Positions 11,605 through 11,890 of a DNA stretch of 11,890 nt are shown piece by piece (position 1 is the first letter of the stretch; each line of letters starts with the position of its first letter). Made by a program: the position numbers and the translations under genes. The notes under the pieces were generated by a model. It saw only the letters and a program-made list of their open reading frames with translations, ran no database searches and was not told where the DNA came from. The stretch is from JAAYDS01 sp039680625 (GTDB lineage: Bacteria > Chloroflexota > Anaerolineae > UBA1429): positions 1 to 11,890 of the forward strand of contig JBDKSN010000209.1 of NCBI GenBank assembly GCA_039680625.1. The letters run 5' to 3'.

Positions 11605-11890
11605 ATGGACGATCGCCCCCGCTGTGGCTGGCAGACGAACGATCCCTCGATGCAGCGCTACCACGACACCGAGTGGGGCACGCCCGTGCACGACGACTGT
11701 GGCCTGTTTCAGGCGCTGGTGCTGGACGGCGCGCAGGCCGGCCTGAGCTGGTCGACGATCCTGCACAAGCGCGAGGCCTATCGTGCCGCCTTCGACTGTT
11801 TTGACCCGGCGCTGGTGGCCTGTTATGACGAGGAGCGCATCGCCGCACTGCTGCTGAACCCCGGCATCGTGCGCAATCGGCGCAAGGTGT
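11605..11890 (+). CDS. tag: DNA-3-methyladenine glycosylase I (N-terminal half; cut by window edge)
   Basis: Tag removes 3-methyladenine from alkylated DNA, the first step of base-excision repair. The 95 codons present match the start of the family: RCGWQTNDPSMQRYHDTEWG, then LFQALVLDGAQAGLSWSTIL, KREAYRAAFDCFDP and NPGIVRNRRKV. C7 and H20 correspond to E. coli Cys4 and His17, half of the structural zinc site; the other two ligands would lie beyond the window. Y19 matches Tyr16. The position equivalent to E. coli Glu38, which contacts the methylated base, is Asp41 (LDGAQAGLSW in place of LEGxQAGLSW). The ATG at 11605 is preceded by AGGAGG (11591-11596) with 8 nt spacing; an in-frame ATG at 11587 overlaps this site. 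It follows the TIM-barrel-like gene by 31 bp, in the same probable operon. Confidence 0.93.
   Translation, partial: MDDRPRCGWQTNDPSMQRYHDTEWGTPVHDDCGLFQALVLDGAQAGLSWSTILHKREAYRAAFDCFDPALVACYDEERIAALLLNPGIVRNRRKV

Noticed and set aside
1..11890. tRNA or rRNA genes, CRISPR arrays, insertion sequences, prophage or attachment sites
   Set aside because: The window is filled with protein genes and short intergenic spaces. I saw no regularly spaced repeats, no transposase or integrase, and no cloverleaf-like segment in the gaps.

Overview
The window is GC-rich, densely coded bacterial chromosome with twelve genes, two of them cut by the window edges. The most likely source is a member of Chloroflexota (Anaerolineae or a relative). 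This rests on an FtsY without an N-terminal acidic domain, the style of the housekeeping proteins and the base composition. No rRNA or marker gene confirms it, so the assignment is tentative. I see no mobile element, CRISPR array, tRNA or rRNA.

Layout. (1) Minus strand, 1-2247: a small acidic-tailed protein of unknown function (1780-2247), then recJ (starts 1626, runs off the left edge). Each has its own recognisable promoter. (2) Plus strand, 2331-3563: an RsmC/RlmG-like two-domain rRNA guanine-N2 methyltransferase, divergent from the unknown gene. (3) Plus strand, 3626-6869: a four-gene signalling operon behind one good promoter (TTGACG, 17 bp, TAACAT). It encodes an Lrp/AsnC regulator fused to a response-regulator receiver domain, a free receiver protein, a protein made only of two aspartokinase-type ACT domains, and a membrane histidine kinase. 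(4) Plus strand, 7001-9050: ftsY and prfB behind a consensus-like promoter with a foldable leader; prfB carries the classical programmed +1 frameshift. (5) 9071-11890: a minus-strand PHP/DUF3604-type putative metallohydrolase, divergent from a putative TIM-barrel protein followed by tag (3-methyladenine DNA glycosylase I, cut by the right edge). Between the divergent genes, two back-to-back promoters flank a perfect 17-bp palindrome.

The most unusual part is the 3626-6869 operon. Lrp/AsnC proteins normally sense amino acids through a RAM domain and do not belong to phosphorelays. Here one polypeptide has HTH, RAM and a receiver with all the expected phosphorylation residues, next to a kinase that could phosphorylate it. 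A second, paralogous receiver has lost one acidic-pocket residue, and an orphan ACT pair adds another likely amino-acid sensor. I infer a system that joins amino-acid sensing to two-component phosphotransfer; the ligand, the kinase stimulus and the target genes cannot be read from the sequence. The other genes are mostly housekeeping: repair (recJ, tag), translation (rsmC-like, prfB) and membrane targeting (ftsY).
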